Counted from the stretch's first letter, positions 24,879 to 35,133 are shown. The stretch is 64,000 nt of DNA from Paenibacillus wynnii (GCF_000757885.1 NZ_JQCR01000002.1:620001-684000); one strand, 5' to 3'. The notes: generated by a model not told the origin, from the letters alone. Numbers and translations are program-made.

Positions 24879-27171
24879 GTGAGTTCACCGCCTTTTGCGG
24901 AATAAACGGCGTAGCCTGCAGCCATTCGGGATCGATTGGCAGTCGGTTTACCCGTTTACGTACTGCCTGAAATACTGCCGAGGCAACAGCAGGTGCCAAA
25001 TTGACTGAACCGACCTCACCGATACCGCGGGGACCGTAAGTATCATGCTCCGGCAAATCCTCAATCGGCTGTACCTGAATGCTGCCGTTCATATCTGCAA
25101 TGGTAGGGACTAGATAAGTATCGAGGTTTTTGGTTATATAGCTGCCGCCCGACATCATAGCGTCCTCCGATAAAGTGAAGCCGATAGCCATGCTGCTGCC
25201 ACCTTCGATTTGTCCAAGATAACCTTGCGGATTTGCAACAGGACCTGCAGCCACTGCGTGATACTGATCGGTTACCCGAACACGTCCGGTTAACAAATTG
25301 ACCGCCACTTTCACAGCAATGGCTGAGTAGGTATACAAAAAGTGGGCACCTATCCTGTCAAAGGTTGTCGTGGGATAGTTAAACTTGGTTTCACTGACAA
25401 TAGGAGCCGAAATACTACGTACCAACTCCGTGTAAGCAAGCAGCATTTCTCCATTCTTCTTCCAAATGCCTCCAGGACCGATCCTTAAATCGTCCATCGT
25501 GCAATCGGTCAAAGCAGCAGCCGCTGCTTCAAGAAGTCGGGCCGTAAAGTCCGGATGCAGCCGTCTAAGCGCCATCCACATCATGCTTGTTGCCCGGGAA
25601 GCCGTGCTTGAGCCGCTGTCCGGAACCACATCGGTATCCCCGATTACAATTCTTAAATCCTCAGCGGCGAATCCGTATTGCTCGATCAGCATCTGCTCCA
25701 TCGTTGCAATTAGCCCTTGACCAAATTCCTCGTAGCCGAATACGGCTTCGATTTTGCCGTCAAGGGCCAGCAGGAGTCTCCCGCCCGCAGGGTCGGGAAT
25801 ACCGTAACCCAGACCTGCGCCATGCATAGCGATGGCAGCTCCTGTTCCGGTTACAATCCACGGTTCGGCAGTCGTCCTATTATCATCGCTCCCCTCTTCT
25901 TGGGGAGTGACTCCTGCCATAAGCGGGGAAGCCGCCAAAGCTTCCCATACCTGCATGGCCCCGTCTGTCTGGGCAATTTCCTGCCCCAGAGGTCCAAGAT
26001 CCCCGTATTGCCGCAAATTCCTGCGGCGCATCTCCCAGGGTTCTATCGTCAACAACTCCGCCATCCGGTCGATCTGCCCCTCCAGCGCAAAGATTGCCTG
26101 ATTCCCGCCAAAGCCGCGAAACTCACCGGACACACCGTTATTGGTGTATACGGCAAAGCCTTCAACATCCACATGTTCGATTAGATAAGGGCCCATTACA
26201 TGCTCAGTGGCAAAATTAAGGACTTCTGCACCAAGCGTGGCATAAGCCCCCGTATCTGAAATAATTCTTACCTGATGGGCAATGATCTTACCTGATTGAT
26301 TGCAGCCCGTCTTCATCGTAATTTTCATAGGATGGCGCTTAAGTCCGGCACGTATAGATTCCGCACGAGAGTTATGAAGTCGGACCGGACGCCGGGTCCT
26401 AAGGGCGAGCAAAGCTCCATACGGTTGTACATTAAGCTCGTCTTTCCCTCCGAAGGAACCGCCGATCGGACTGGAAATCACACGTATTTCCTCCTCCGGG
26501 ATAGCCAGAATTCGGGATAGCTGCTTGCGGTCCATCAATCCGTGCTGGGTAGCAGAATAGACTGTTAGCCGCCCATTACTTTCAGGGATAAATAATCCGC
26601 CTTCCGTCTCCATATAGGTATGCATTTGACGAGGGGTCCAATAAGTCTCCTCCACGACATGAGTACACTCCTCGAAGGCAATCTGCGGCTGCCCCTTGCG
26701 ATATTCGGTGTGATGCAGCACATTACCCTCAGCATGCAACAGGATTGCCCCTTCCTTCATGGCCTCTTCAGGGTCATCGAGCAGATGGAGGGGTTCATAA
26801 ACCACATCAATTAGAGACAGAGCATACTCCGCAATTTCATCCGTGTCTGCCGCTACAGCCGCAATCGCATCCCCGGTATATCGCACTCGCTCACTGCAAA
26901 ACACCGGTTGGTGGGGAAGCGCAATACCGAAACCGTTAAGTCCAGGCACATCCTCATGTGTGATAACAGCATGCACACCCGGAACGCTCAGAGCCTTCTC
27001 GGTATGAATAGAAAGAATACGCGCATGCGCCTGATGACTGCGAAGCACACGTCCGACTAACATCCCTTCCGCGCTCATGTCGGTCAAATACTGCAGCTTG
27101 CCGGATACCTTACCCTGTCCGTCGGGCCTTGTACGCCAGCGGATTCCGCTGGATTCCTTATTCAGCAGCAT
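24868..27171 (-). CDS. pucD: Xanthine dehydrogenase, molybdopterin-binding subunit
   Basis: 767 residues from the ATG at 27171, with GGAGAGAGGGAAA before it. The frame is open to 27249, close to the IS edge, without a better start. Motifs in order: GGSFGGKDE (pterin contact), GEFRGFGGNQ, DSGSSTASRATSMM and the catalytic Glu in GPRGIGEVGSVNLAP near the end. It carries out the hydroxylation of hypoxanthine and xanthine to urate. The second IS lies about 83 bp upstream, between this gene and the FAD subunit, so transcription of pucD and everything downstream may depend on read-through or on an IS-borne promoter. Confidence 0.93.
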   Translation of the reverse strand: MLLNKESSGIRWRTRPDGQGKVSGKLQYLTDMSAEGMLVGRVLRSHQAHARILSIHTEKALSVPGVHAVITHEDVPGLNGFGIALPHQPVFCSERVRYTGDAIAAVAADTDEIAEYALSLIDVVYEPLHLLDDPEEAMKEGAILLHAEGNVLHHTEYRKGQPQIAFEECTHVVEETYWTPRQMHTYMETEGGLFIPESNGRLTVYSATQHGLMDRKQLSRILAIPEEEIRVISSPIGGSFGGKDELNVQPYGALLALRTRRPVRLHNSRAESIRAGLKRHPMKITMKTGCNQSGKIIAHQVRIISDTGAYATLGAEVLNFATEHVMGPYLIEHVDVEGFAVYTNNGVSGEFRGFGGNQAIFALEGQIDRMAELLTIEPWEMRRRNLRQYGDLGPLGQEIAQTDGAMQVWEALAASPLMAGVTPQEEGSDDNRTTAEPWIVTGTGAAIAMHGAGLGYGIPDPAGGRLLLALDGKIEAVFGYEEFGQGLIATMEQMLIEQYGFAAEDLRIVIGDTDVVPDSGSSTASRATSMMWMALRRLHPDFTARLLEAAAAALTDCTMDDLRIGPGGIWKKNGEMLLAYTELVRSISAPIVSETKFNYPTTTFDRIGAHFLYTYSAIAVKVAVNLLTGRVRVTDQYHAVAAGPVANPQGYLGQIEGGSSMAIGFTLSEDAMMSGGSYITKNLDTYLVPTIADMNGSIQVQPIEDLPEHDTYGPRGIGEVGSVNLAPAVASAVFQAVRKRVNRLPIDPEWLQATPFIPQKAVNSHAQ

Positions 27172-27253
27172 TTTCCCTCTCTCCTCTCGTGGTGGGCAAA
27201 CAATCGTGTGAGAACAGAACTTCGTTGCAGCGGTTTTTTTTAATTGCAAAAAG

Positions 27254-28894
27254 GAGTCAATTTCATAATGCCCTGTGAATTAAAGCTGCAGTACTCCAAA
27301 AGCATATATTCTATTTTTAAAAATTAGGCGATTTGCTTCTTTTTTGAGATCTCTTGGTTTAGCTTTTCAAGTGCATACTTACACAAGTTGTAGGTGAGAC
27401 AACTAAGTTCGAAATCCACCCTGGAACGTGTGTTTAACTGACGGCTACCCCCCATATTGAAATAAAGCTTCAAGTAGGCAAATACGCGTTCAATCGCTGT
27501 TCGCTTCTTAAATAACTTCTTAAACTTGCTACTTCCACGCGCCGGTGCTGTATACCGGCGAAGGTCTGTTTCGATTCGAATTTTGTGTACTTTCTGGCAA
27601 CCTTTGTCGCTAAACGTACAGGTTTTACATTCTTTGGGACTTGTGTATTTTAGTGTTCCATATTTTTCATCAAAGCTATCGTAACTGTAGAGATGCCCTT
27701 GTTTACAAATCGGACGGCCTTCTTCATCCTGGCCCTCGGGCACTTCTTTCGCGTGCTGAATCATCGGAATTAACGCATAGGCTCCATTCCTTCGAGCCTG
27801 CTGGTAGACCGCTCCAGAATCATACCCTTTGTCTGCAAGCACATACTTCACCGTTAATTGAGGAAATTTTTGCTCCAACCCTTTCAGTAAAACAATAGCC
27901 AGTCGCTGGTCCGATACATGCCCAGAACTAAACAAACTGCTGACTATAAATTGACTTTGCGTGTCTACGAGCAGATTCGCTTTATATCCGTACCAGTACA
28001 TCATCCGACCATTTCCCCGGGGGTCGCCTTTGCCACCGGTACTGGGATACTGGGGCATCTGAGCCAGCAGTTCATCGTAGCTGACGTCCAGCATTTCTGC
28101 TACTTTTTTCTCGAAGATGGTTAAGGATGCTTCGTATGCCGCCATTTGTTCTTCCCAAGCCGCCTTTTCCGTTTGAGGTACCCGTCCACGTTTATTCCGT
28201 TTGGGTTTTTCTGGTTTTTCGGGTATTGGGGCGGGCTGTTTTTCTTTAAGTAGGGCTTTGGCTGCTTTTTGGGGTTTTGCTGCCTTTCTGGGTTTCGTTT
28301 GTTCTTTTATTTTCGGATGACAATCCCAAGCCTCCAAATGAGAAGAATCCACCGCAAGTGTTTCGCCAGAAATAAACCCCTCCGCAATCGCCTGCTCAAC
28401 AATCTGGTCCATCACGTTATTCAGCACCCCACACTGGTGCAGTTTTGTTGTAAGTCGTGAGTAGGCGGGACCACTTGGAATTCGATCGGATTCCGTAAAC
28501 CGGCAACGTTTTCGAAAGGACTCATTGTCATGCAAGCGTCGAATGATATCTTTCACCGAAGGGATACGCTCCATTTTGCCAATCACTAAAGAGTAAATCA
28601 TCGCCCGAGTATTGAGTTCTTCAGGCCGTCCCCGCACCGTACGTTTGTTAATTGCACGTAGAATCGTATTCATCGGGAGATAGTCCAGTACTGCCACACA
28701 TTTGGGTTCAGCTTGCATGTTCATTAAATCTTCCATGGAGAATAGCTCTTCTTGTTGTATACTATACATGGGGTCCTCCTTCTTTCTCTCGTTTTGGTGT
28801 GGTAACTTAAACTTCGAGAAATTGGGTAGGTACTCCTTTTTTGTGTGCTCAAAATCCCTTATACATCAAGGGTTTTGAATTATGAAATTGACTC
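27254..28894 (-). mobile_element. Second insertion sequence, complete, in the xanthine dehydrogenase operon
   Basis: 1641 bp with 16-bp inverted repeats GAGTCAATTTCATAAT (27254-27269 and complement 28879-28894). AAAAG is present on both outer sides (27249-27253 and 28895-28899), a likely 5-bp target duplication. Its orientation is the same as that of the puc genes. Confidence 0.87.
27324..28769 (-). CDS. DDE transposase (DUF772/IS1182-like)
   Basis: 481 residues, intact. First Asp in LAVDSSHLEAWDCHPK, second in VLADKGYDSG, Glu in KRTAIERVFAYLKLYF. A Lys/Pro-rich insert (about 175-200) precedes the core, and a Cys set (CKQGHL, CKTCTFSDKGCQK) lies near residue 390. It is not close in sequence to the other transposase here. 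The family assignment (IS1182 versus an IS4/IS5 branch) is uncertain; the DDE function is not. Confidence 0.88.
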   Translation of the reverse strand: MYSIQQEELFSMEDLMNMQAEPKCVAVLDYLPMNTILRAINKRTVRGRPEELNTRAMIYSLVIGKMERIPSVKDIIRRLHDNESFRKRCRFTESDRIPSGPAYSRLTTKLHQCGVLNNVMDQIVEQAIAEGFISGETLAVDSSHLEAWDCHPKIKEQTKPRKAAKPQKAAKALLKEKQPAPIPEKPEKPKRNKRGRVPQTEKAAWEEQMAAYEASLTIFEKKVAEMLDVSYDELLAQMPQYPSTGGKGDPRGNGRMMYWYGYKANLLVDTQSQFIVSSLFSSGHVSDQRLAIVLLKGLEQKFPQLTVKYVLADKGYDSGAVYQQARRNGAYALIPMIQHAKEVPEGQDEEGRPICKQGHLYSYDSFDEKYGTLKYTSPKECKTCTFSDKGCQKVHKIRIETDLRRYTAPARGSSKFKKLFKKRTAIERVFAYLKLYFNMGGSRQLNTRSRVDFELSCLTYNLCKYALEKLNQEISKKKQIA

Positions 28895-29083
28895 AAAAGT
28901 GCAACTATAATCCTTGCTAGAAACCAAACTACACATTTAGTTGTAGTTAATGCAGCTATTTCTCCATATTTGTGTGGAAAAGTGCCAATTCGCCTTTTAT
29001 AGATGTACGAAATACAATTAAAAGCCTAAAAGGTGGATGTTAGCTCGAAATAAGTGTATAAAGTGCAACTGGAAGCATACCTT
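28895..29083. repeat. Intergenic stretch with repeat family 1 sequence (copy C)
   Basis: No gene. It holds AAAGTGCAACT next to the IS and, at about 29046-29072, AATAAGTGTATAAAGTGCAACT, the core of repeat family 1. The IS probably inserted into or beside this copy. Confidence 0.6.
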
Positions 29084-29980
29084 CTACACTTCAAAAGCCT
29101 TCCACAGCTCAGATACGATCAGGTTCCCTGCGGTTTTTTTCTTGTATGCCTCTGAAGCAAATGGATCGCTATAGGTTTCAAAGTCATTTACAACGGCTTC
29201 ATATACAAGAGGGAGCAGTCTTTCATCGTACGTATTGCCTTCTAGCATAGCTTCAGCGGTGATAAGCCGCTGCGGCCGACCCGATCCTCCGCCTGCCGCA
29301 AGCCGTACTCTGCTTATCCGATGCGAAGAATCCATTGAAGCGGTTAACGCCACGGTTACGAGTGATGGAGTAAAAGCTTCTCTTCGGCCAACCTTGTGGT
29401 AAACCTCCACTTTGCATGATTCCTTCTCACTCGCCTTAGTTAAAGGAATACGGACCTCAGCAATGATATCCATAGTCGATCCCGCCCCTTCCCATCGGCT
29501 GTTCAGCCATTCGATCAAGGGCTGAGCATTCAGAACTTCACCGTCATAGGTAACCATCTCGGCATCATATACAAGTAATGCAGGAAGGATGTCCCCAAAC
29601 CCCGAGGCGATATTTCCTCCAAGTGTGGCCAAATTCCGAACCGCCGGGGCAGCTATCCCCTTTACCGCAGATGAAACTGCCGAAGCCGCGGACTGTAAGT
29701 ATATGTTCTTACGGCACTGTGACAATTTAGCAAGAGCACCCAGCGTTAGATAATATTCTGTTGAACGGATCTCTCCGATACCCTCAACACCCCGGAGATC
29801 GATTAGCTGATGGGGCATCGCTACGGTCCCGGCATCCCATTGCGTTCGCAGGAGTGTGCCACCGGAGACATATAGAGCGCTGTTCCCCAGAGCTGATTTC
29901 AACTCCCAAGCCTCGTGCAGGCTATGCGGCTGATGTAAGCCGGGCTGCCCAAGCAATCCTTCATCCCTTAGCGCTCCCAT
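29084..29980 (-). CDS. pucC: Xanthine dehydrogenase, FAD-binding subunit
   Basis: 298 residues from the ATG at 29980, chosen because GGAGAGGAGG lies just before it; two upstream ATGs overlap the permease gene. CoxM/XdhB-type FAD domain: YVSGGTLLRTQWDAG (FAD pyrophosphate loop), APAVRNLATLGGNIASGFG (the typical second FAD loop) and the C-terminal domain with AAGGGSGRPQRL. It transfers electrons to NAD or another acceptor. It is 31 bases from the upstream permease, but the second IS separates it from pucD. Confidence 0.92.
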   Translation of the reverse strand: MGALRDEGLLGQPGLHQPHSLHEAWELKSALGNSALYVSGGTLLRTQWDAGTVAMPHQLIDLRGVEGIGEIRSTEYYLTLGALAKLSQCRKNIYLQSAASAVSSAVKGIAAPAVRNLATLGGNIASGFGDILPALLVYDAEMVTYDGEVLNAQPLIEWLNSRWEGAGSTMDIIAEVRIPLTKASEKESCKVEVYHKVGRREAFTPSLVTVALTASMDSSHRISRVRLAAGGGSGRPQRLITAEAMLEGNTYDERLLPLVYEAVVNDFETYSDPFASEAYKKKTAGNLIVSELWKAFEV

Positions 29981-30011
29981 AGGAACTACCTCCTCTCCAG
30001 CAGGCATTCTA

Positions 30012-30941
30012 TTAAAACCTTTGTTCCCGTATATAGGGAACACCCAATGCCTCCGGTGTGCCGGAAGGCTTATTGCGATTGCGGTAGCCCAAATACATCA
30101 GCACCAATATAGTCACGAGATAGGGAATCATTTTGAGAAAATACGATGGAACCACACTGCCAAGCAACTGAATACGGAAACCGAGTGAATCCAGCGCTCC
30201 GAAGAAATAAGCACAGAACAGCGCTCTTAGCGGATTCCATCTAGCAAATATAACAAGCCCTACAGCAATCCAACCGCGCCCGGCAGTTAGACCTTCGTTC
30301 CAGGTTGGTGCATAGGCCAATACCATATCTGCACCCGCAAGGCCGATTAGCATGGCACCTACGATCACATAGCTGTATCGAATCAGTTGTACACGAATAC
30401 CCATCACATCTGCGGTAGCCGGGCTATCTCCAACGGCCCGCAAATGGAGCCCCCAGGATGTTCGATGAATCAGTAGATGAAGAACAAGCACCAGGACTAG
30501 ACTGAACCATGTCAAATAATCCATGTTAGCAAATATATTCCCAATAACCGGAACGGGCTCCAACCAACCCAAGTGCAGCTTAGGTAAGGGTCCCGGCAGT
30601 GGTATACCGCTGATTGGCTTACCAAGATAAGCACTTAGCCCGCTCCCGAATAAGGTCATCGCAAGACCCGACATTGTCTGATTCGCTCGAAGCGTGACAC
30701 ACAGGAAGGAATGCAACAAGCCTAATACAGCCGTGACGGCTACCGTTGCCAGTAATGCAACAGCCAGATTGCCGGTGCGAATGTAAACAATACAGGTGGT
30801 CACCGCACCCATCAGCATCAGCCCCTCGGCGCCAAGCTGGATGATTCCGGCTCGTTCATTCAATATTCCGCCTAGCGTAGCCAGAAGGAGCGGAGTCCCT
30901 GCTGAAATCGCTGCTATTAATAACTGAGTAGTAAAGTCCAT
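30012..30941 (-). CDS. ABC transporter permease, nucleoside/purine type (second permease)
   Basis: 309 residues, 8-9 membrane helices. GGILNERAGIIQLGAEGLMLMGA is the signature of the smaller permease of BMP-type (NupABC/YufQ, RfuD) transporters, and the EAA-like loop has GDSPATADVMGIRVQ. It should form the channel with the neighbour at 30990-32108. It lies between the first permease and the FAD subunit of xanthine dehydrogenase, so the transporter likely brings in a purine or its breakdown product. Confidence 0.9.
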   Translation of the reverse strand: MDFTTQLLIAAISAGTPLLLATLGGILNERAGIIQLGAEGLMLMGAVTTCIVYIRTGNLAVALLATVAVTAVLGLLHSFLCVTLRANQTMSGLAMTLFGSGLSAYLGKPISGIPLPGPLPKLHLGWLEPVPVIGNIFANMDYLTWFSLVLVLVLHLLIHRTSWGLHLRAVGDSPATADVMGIRVQLIRYSYVIVGAMLIGLAGADMVLAYAPTWNEGLTAGRGWIAVGLVIFARWNPLRALFCAYFFGALDSLGFRIQLLGSVVPSYFLKMIPYLVTILVLMYLGYRNRNKPSGTPEALGVPYIREQRF

Positions 30942-30989
30942 TCTATAACCCCTCCTTCGAGCTATCCATATAGGATAGCCCTTCCTTAA

Positions 30990-32108
30990 TTATGCGCTCC
31001 GGCGAATGCGGAATCGGTGAATCATATCCCCGGCAATCAGGAAAAACAGGATGGAGCCCTGCAGCATTTCCGAAATAGACGAAGGTAATCCTATGGTTTG
31101 TACACTGAAACCCCCGACGATGAGACCCCCGAACAGGATGGAAGTAACAATAAGCCCCACCGGGTTCAGCTTTGCAAGCCATGCCACAATAATTGCCGTA
31201 TATCCGTAACCTGGAGAGATACCTTGCATTAATTTATGGGTGACACCGGACACCTCAGCCATCCCAGCGATTCCTGCCAGACCGCCGCTGATTAGCATTA
31301 CGATAATAATATGCCGTTTAATATGAATACCTGCATAACGGGCAGCTATCGGATTGGCTCCAATTAGCTTCAATTCATAACCCCAACGGGTAAACCGGAT
31401 CATTAAGTAATAGATAACTACAGCAACGAGACCGAATATAAGTCCGATATGGAGCCGAGTACTACCCAGTACGGGCAGTGATTGCGCTGCGGTAAACATG
31501 GGCGAACCGGGGAAGTTAAAACCTTTGGGGTCTTTCCAAGGTCCGAATACTACATAATCAAGTGCCAGCAATGCTACATAATTCAGCATTAATGAAGTAA
31601 TAAGCTCATTGACTCCAAAATGTGTTCTGGGAACAGCCGTCATTAACCCCCAGAGGGCTCCCGCAGCGAAACCGAATATGAGCATCAACAGGATGGACCA
31701 AAATGAAGAAAGATCGGGACAATAAATCGTCACAGCCGTAGCCGCCATGGCTCCAACCGTAAGCTGTCCCTCGGCTCCGATATTCCATACCGATATCCGG
31801 TAAGCTACTGAGATACCCAGTCCGCATAGCAGCAAGGGTATCGCCTTTACCAGTGTTTCTGTGAAGCCGTAGGAGGTGCCAAATGCACCGCGGAACATTT
31901 TTTCATATACAGTAAATGGACTCATTCCGTTAGCAGCAATGAATATGGCACAAAACACCAATGCTAGAAATACAGAGAGGACCGGTGTCCACCAAGGTGA
32001 ACGGGTACGGCTTGAATCGTATTCCAGACGCAGTGAAGGGCGCTTGCCAGTCTTTAATGGAGAAGGTTCAAGCACTGCTGCAGTATTACTTCCATTTATC
32101 CGGCTCAT
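30990..32108 (-). CDS. ABC transporter permease, nucleoside/purine type (first permease)
   Basis: 372 residues. The first 35 residues are polar, then a membrane helix (VLSVFLALVFCAIFIAANG) and eight or so more helices. YRISVWNIGAEGQLTVGAMAA and GANPIAARYAGIHI are family motifs (YufP/NupB-type). Its ATG overlaps the stop of the ATPase gene (ATGA), so both are made together. It is the partner of the permease at 30012-30941. Confidence 0.9.
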   Translation of the reverse strand: MSRINGSNTAAVLEPSPLKTGKRPSLRLEYDSSRTRSPWWTPVLSVFLALVFCAIFIAANGMSPFTVYEKMFRGAFGTSYGFTETLVKAIPLLLCGLGISVAYRISVWNIGAEGQLTVGAMAATAVTIYCPDLSSFWSILLMLIFGFAAGALWGLMTAVPRTHFGVNELITSLMLNYVALLALDYVVFGPWKDPKGFNFPGSPMFTAAQSLPVLGSTRLHIGLIFGLVAVVIYYLMIRFTRWGYELKLIGANPIAARYAGIHIKRHIIIVMLISGGLAGIAGMAEVSGVTHKLMQGISPGYGYTAIIVAWLAKLNPVGLIVTSILFGGLIVGGFSVQTIGLPSSISEMLQGSILFFLIAGDMIHRFRIRRSA

Positions 32109-33637
32109 ACGACGCTCCCCTCTCTGCCCTGTATTCCTGCCATCAGCAACCCGATGGTCTCTCGATCTGCGTTATCATGTGTTTCCTCACCAATAATTGA
32201 ACCGTTATAAATAACCAAAATACGGTCAGATAACTGTAGAAGCTCATCCAAATCCTCCGAAATGAGCAGAACGCCGCTTCCCGTTCCCCGCAGCTCCATA
32301 AGCAGGTCATGAACACCTGCCGCTGCGGCTACATCCAGCCCTTGAGTAGGATGTACAGCTACCATCAACTTAGGCTGATGACTAACTTCTCTGGCAAAGA
32401 GCAGCTTCTGTTGATTTCCGCCAGACAACTGCTGCACGGGAGTATCCAGTTCAGGGGTCTTTACATTAAATCTTCTTACAAGTTCCTCGGACCAGGAGCG
32501 GTTTTTTCCTGCCTTAAGGAAACCAAACTTGGAGTGATCCTCGCTACGATAGGATTTGAATAAGAGATTATCGACGGAGCCAAGCCGTCCGGCTAATCCG
32601 CTTTTCATCCGATTCTCCGGAACATGGGATATCCCTGCGTCGATAGCACCGCGTACAGAAGCCGACTTCACTGAACTACCGTCAAAGGTTATCTCACCAT
32701 TCTTCCAAGTTCGTAGCCCTGTTAATACCTCCGCAAGTTCCTTCTGTCCATTACCGGCTACACCCGCAACGCCGACAATTTCTCCTTCACGTACACTTAG
32801 TGACAAGCCGTCAAGCGCCTTACGTCCATGATCGGCATAGACATCAAGATCCTTAACAATCAGCAAAGGACACCCATCTGTTGCTTCCCTCTCTTGGCGG
32901 CTGATCGTAACCTCTCTGCCTACCATCAATCGTGCCAACTCTAATTCATCCGTATCGGCCGTCACCAGTGTGGCAATCATTTTGCCTTTACGCATAACAG
33001 AGATGCGATCCGAGGAGGCCATGACCTCTTTCATTTTATGAGTCGTCATGATAACGGTTTTGCCCTCTTGCTTCATAACCTGCAGAGTGTTAAAGAGCTG
33101 CTCTGCTTCTCCGGGAGTCAGGACTGAAGTCGGCTCATCCAGAATAATAATATCTGCACCGCGGTACAGTGTCTTGACGATCTCCACACGCTGTTGTTCT
33201 CCGACAGACAACTGCCATATCGGGCGGTCCACATGGAATTTCAGGCCAAAATGCTCCGCCAACGCCTCAATTTCCTCATGCTTTTTATTCATCCATTTAC
33301 TTCCGCGCCAGAAAGACGACTTTTCGCCAAGCACGATGTTTTCCGCTGCCGTGAGGCTTTGCACCAGTCTGAAGTTTTGATATACCATGCCAACGCCAAG
33401 TAAGGCAGCGTCTTTCGGGGAACGGATTTTCGCTGTTCTTCCATGTATGAGGATCTCTCCTTCATCCGCTCTGTATACACCCGACAGCATGCTCATGACC
33501 GTGCTTTTCCCTGCCCCATTCTCACCAAGCAGCGCATGAATCTCACCCGCATTTGCTGAAAAATCGACTTGATCGCTCGCGGTCACCGGACCGAATTTTT
33601 TCACTATACCCCGCATCTCTACTGAATGGTCCAGCAT
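32105..33637 (-). CDS. ABC transporter ATPase with two nucleotide-binding domains, nucleoside/purine type
   Basis: 510 residues from the ATG at 33637 with AAAGGAGGCG upstream. The first domain is complete: GENGAGKST, then LSVGEQQRVEIVKTL and IIILDEPTSVLTP. The second is degenerate as in this family: GVAGNGQKELAEV replaces the usual Walker A, with LSGGNQQKLLFAREV as signature. This is the layout of the YufO/NupA and sugar RbsA type. It powers the two permeases downstream. It overlaps the first permease by 4 bases. Confidence 0.92.
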   Translation of the reverse strand: MLDHSVEMRGIVKKFGPVTASDQVDFSANAGEIHALLGENGAGKSTVMSMLSGVYRADEGEILIHGRTAKIRSPKDAALLGVGMVYQNFRLVQSLTAAENIVLGEKSSFWRGSKWMNKKHEEIEALAEHFGLKFHVDRPIWQLSVGEQQRVEIVKTLYRGADIIILDEPTSVLTPGEAEQLFNTLQVMKQEGKTVIMTTHKMKEVMASSDRISVMRKGKMIATLVTADTDELELARLMVGREVTISRQEREATDGCPLLIVKDLDVYADHGRKALDGLSLSVREGEIVGVAGVAGNGQKELAEVLTGLRTWKNGEITFDGSSVKSASVRGAIDAGISHVPENRMKSGLAGRLGSVDNLLFKSYRSEDHSKFGFLKAGKNRSWSEELVRRFNVKTPELDTPVQQLSGGNQQKLLFAREVSHQPKLMVAVHPTQGLDVAAAAGVHDLLMELRGTGSGVLLISEDLDELLQLSDRILVIYNGSIIGEETHDNADRETIGLLMAGIQGREGSVV

Positions 33638-33751
33638 CGTGGAACGCCTCCTTTCCTTATAGTTATAGTACGGGTGGGGAAGGTTCTGTAATAGAACCCG
33701 CCCCACCCATTAAGTTGTGCGTGAAAGCTATAATATTTAGAGAAATTCTCT

Positions 33752-34915
33752 TTAGTTAGGAATAGTTCCCTCTACACCTTTTACGAGCCAATTCATCCCC
33801 AGCACTTCTTCAAGTGTTAGCTTTTGACCCTCTTGCACTTTCACGGCATCTTTGTTATCCGTAATCGGTCCTGTGAATACATCCAGCTCACCGCTAATGA
33901 TCTTGGCCTTAGCCGCTTCCACGAGTGTCTTCACATCTTCAGGAACCTTGCTGCCGAAAGGCGCAAGCTCAACCATTCCGTCGGCCATGTCACCGGAGTA
34001 CTGTTCATTCGTCCAGGTTCCATCCATAACCGATTTAACAGCTTTTACGTAATACGGACCCCAGTTCCAAACTGGATTTGTCAAATAATTATCCGGTGCG
34101 TATTTACCCATATCCGAGTCATTTCCTCCAGCAAAAGCACCGCGTTCCGCTGCAGCCTGAAGCGTGGCCGGCGAATCCTGGTAAGCCATCAATACATCCG
34201 CCCCTTTATCCAGCAAGCTGATTGCGGCTTGACGTTCTGTCGTAGGGTCATACCAAGTGTTGGTCCATACCACACTGACTTTAACATCCGGGTTTACGCT
34301 TTGTGCACCTAGTGTAAAGGCATTAAGGTTATAGATAACTTCACTAATCGGGAACGCCCCAACATAACCCAGCTGATTGTTCTTCGTCATTTTTCCTGCG
34401 GCAATCCCGGAAAGATAACTGGCTTGATAGTTTTTACCGAAGTAAGTTCCCATGTTCTCCGCTGTTTTGTAACCGGAAGCATGAAGGAATTTCACATTAG
34501 GGAATTTTCCTGCCACATTAAGGGTGAAATCCATATATCCGAAGCTTGTTGTAAATACAATGTCATGAGATTGCGCAAGCTCTGTGATGATACGTTCCGC
34601 ATCGGCGCTCTCTGGAACGTTCTCTACAAAGTCTGCTTTAATTCCAAGTTCCTTTTCCATATAAAGACGGCCTTGATCATGTTGATACGTATAACCGCCG
34701 TCCCCCGGAGGCCCGATATAAACGAAAGCCACCTTAGGTTTCTCCGTAGCCGGTTCTGTTGTGGCTGCTGTTTCCCCCGTTGTACCTGCGTTTGTTGCCG
34801 GTGCATTTGTTGCATTTGTCGATGCGGCATTATTACTTCCACATCCTGCTAGAACTACTGCCAATACCAGCATTAGCAGTAAGCTAAGCGAGAATGACTG
34901 ACCCCTTTTTTTCAT
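33752..34915 (-). CDS. BMP-family substrate-binding lipoprotein
   Basis: 387 residues. The signal ends in LAVVLAGCGSNN, a classic lipobox with Cys25. An Ala/Thr/Asn linker follows to about residue 60. The rest is a BMP/Med (TmpC, PnrA-like) domain: KVAFVYIGPPGDGGYTYQHDQG, FTTSFGYMDFT and SGIAAGKMTKNNQLGYVGA. Family members bind nucleosides; relatives in purine clusters bind xanthine-type bases or allantoin-like compounds. It heads the ABC transporter genes, with 114 bases to the ATPase. Confidence 0.92.
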   Translation of the reverse strand: MKKRGQSFSLSLLLMLVLAVVLAGCGSNNAASTNATNAPATNAGTTGETAATTEPATEKPKVAFVYIGPPGDGGYTYQHDQGRLYMEKELGIKADFVENVPESADAERIITELAQSHDIVFTTSFGYMDFTLNVAGKFPNVKFLHASGYKTAENMGTYFGKNYQASYLSGIAAGKMTKNNQLGYVGAFPISEVIYNLNAFTLGAQSVNPDVKVSVVWTNTWYDPTTERQAAISLLDKGADVLMAYQDSPATLQAAAERGAFAGGNDSDMGKYAPDNYLTNPVWNWGPYYVKAVKSVMDGTWTNEQYSGDMADGMVELAPFGSKVPEDVKTLVEAAKAKIISGELDVFTGPITDNKDAVKVQEGQKLTLEEVLGMNWLVKGVEGTIPN

Positions 34916-35133
34916 AATTCTCCTCCTCCAAGGTTATAGCAATTTTGGCTTTAGCCAATAATGTATCTCTACTATACTTACGCCCGAGCATTACGTAAAT
35001 TTATATAACATACGTTTGTTTTATTTTACGAAAAATAGGAGTTTTTCTGTGCATGATGCCTTATATGAGTGTGAATATACTTAAAAAATGTGATATTACC
35101 TAACATATTGAAAAATAACTTCTACCATTCGAC
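34916..35133 (-). promoter_or_regulatory. Intergenic region before the BMP gene
   Basis: 218 bases, A/T-rich, with short repeated TAACATA-type words (about 35009, 35101) that resemble the palindrome halves upstream of pucR. No guanine-riboswitch core was found. A promoter is likely here but I cannot assign it. Confidence 0.35.

Noticed and set aside
34916-35133. Possible purine riboswitch upstream of the BMP transporter gene
   Set aside because: The conserved guanine-riboswitch core words were not found on either strand.
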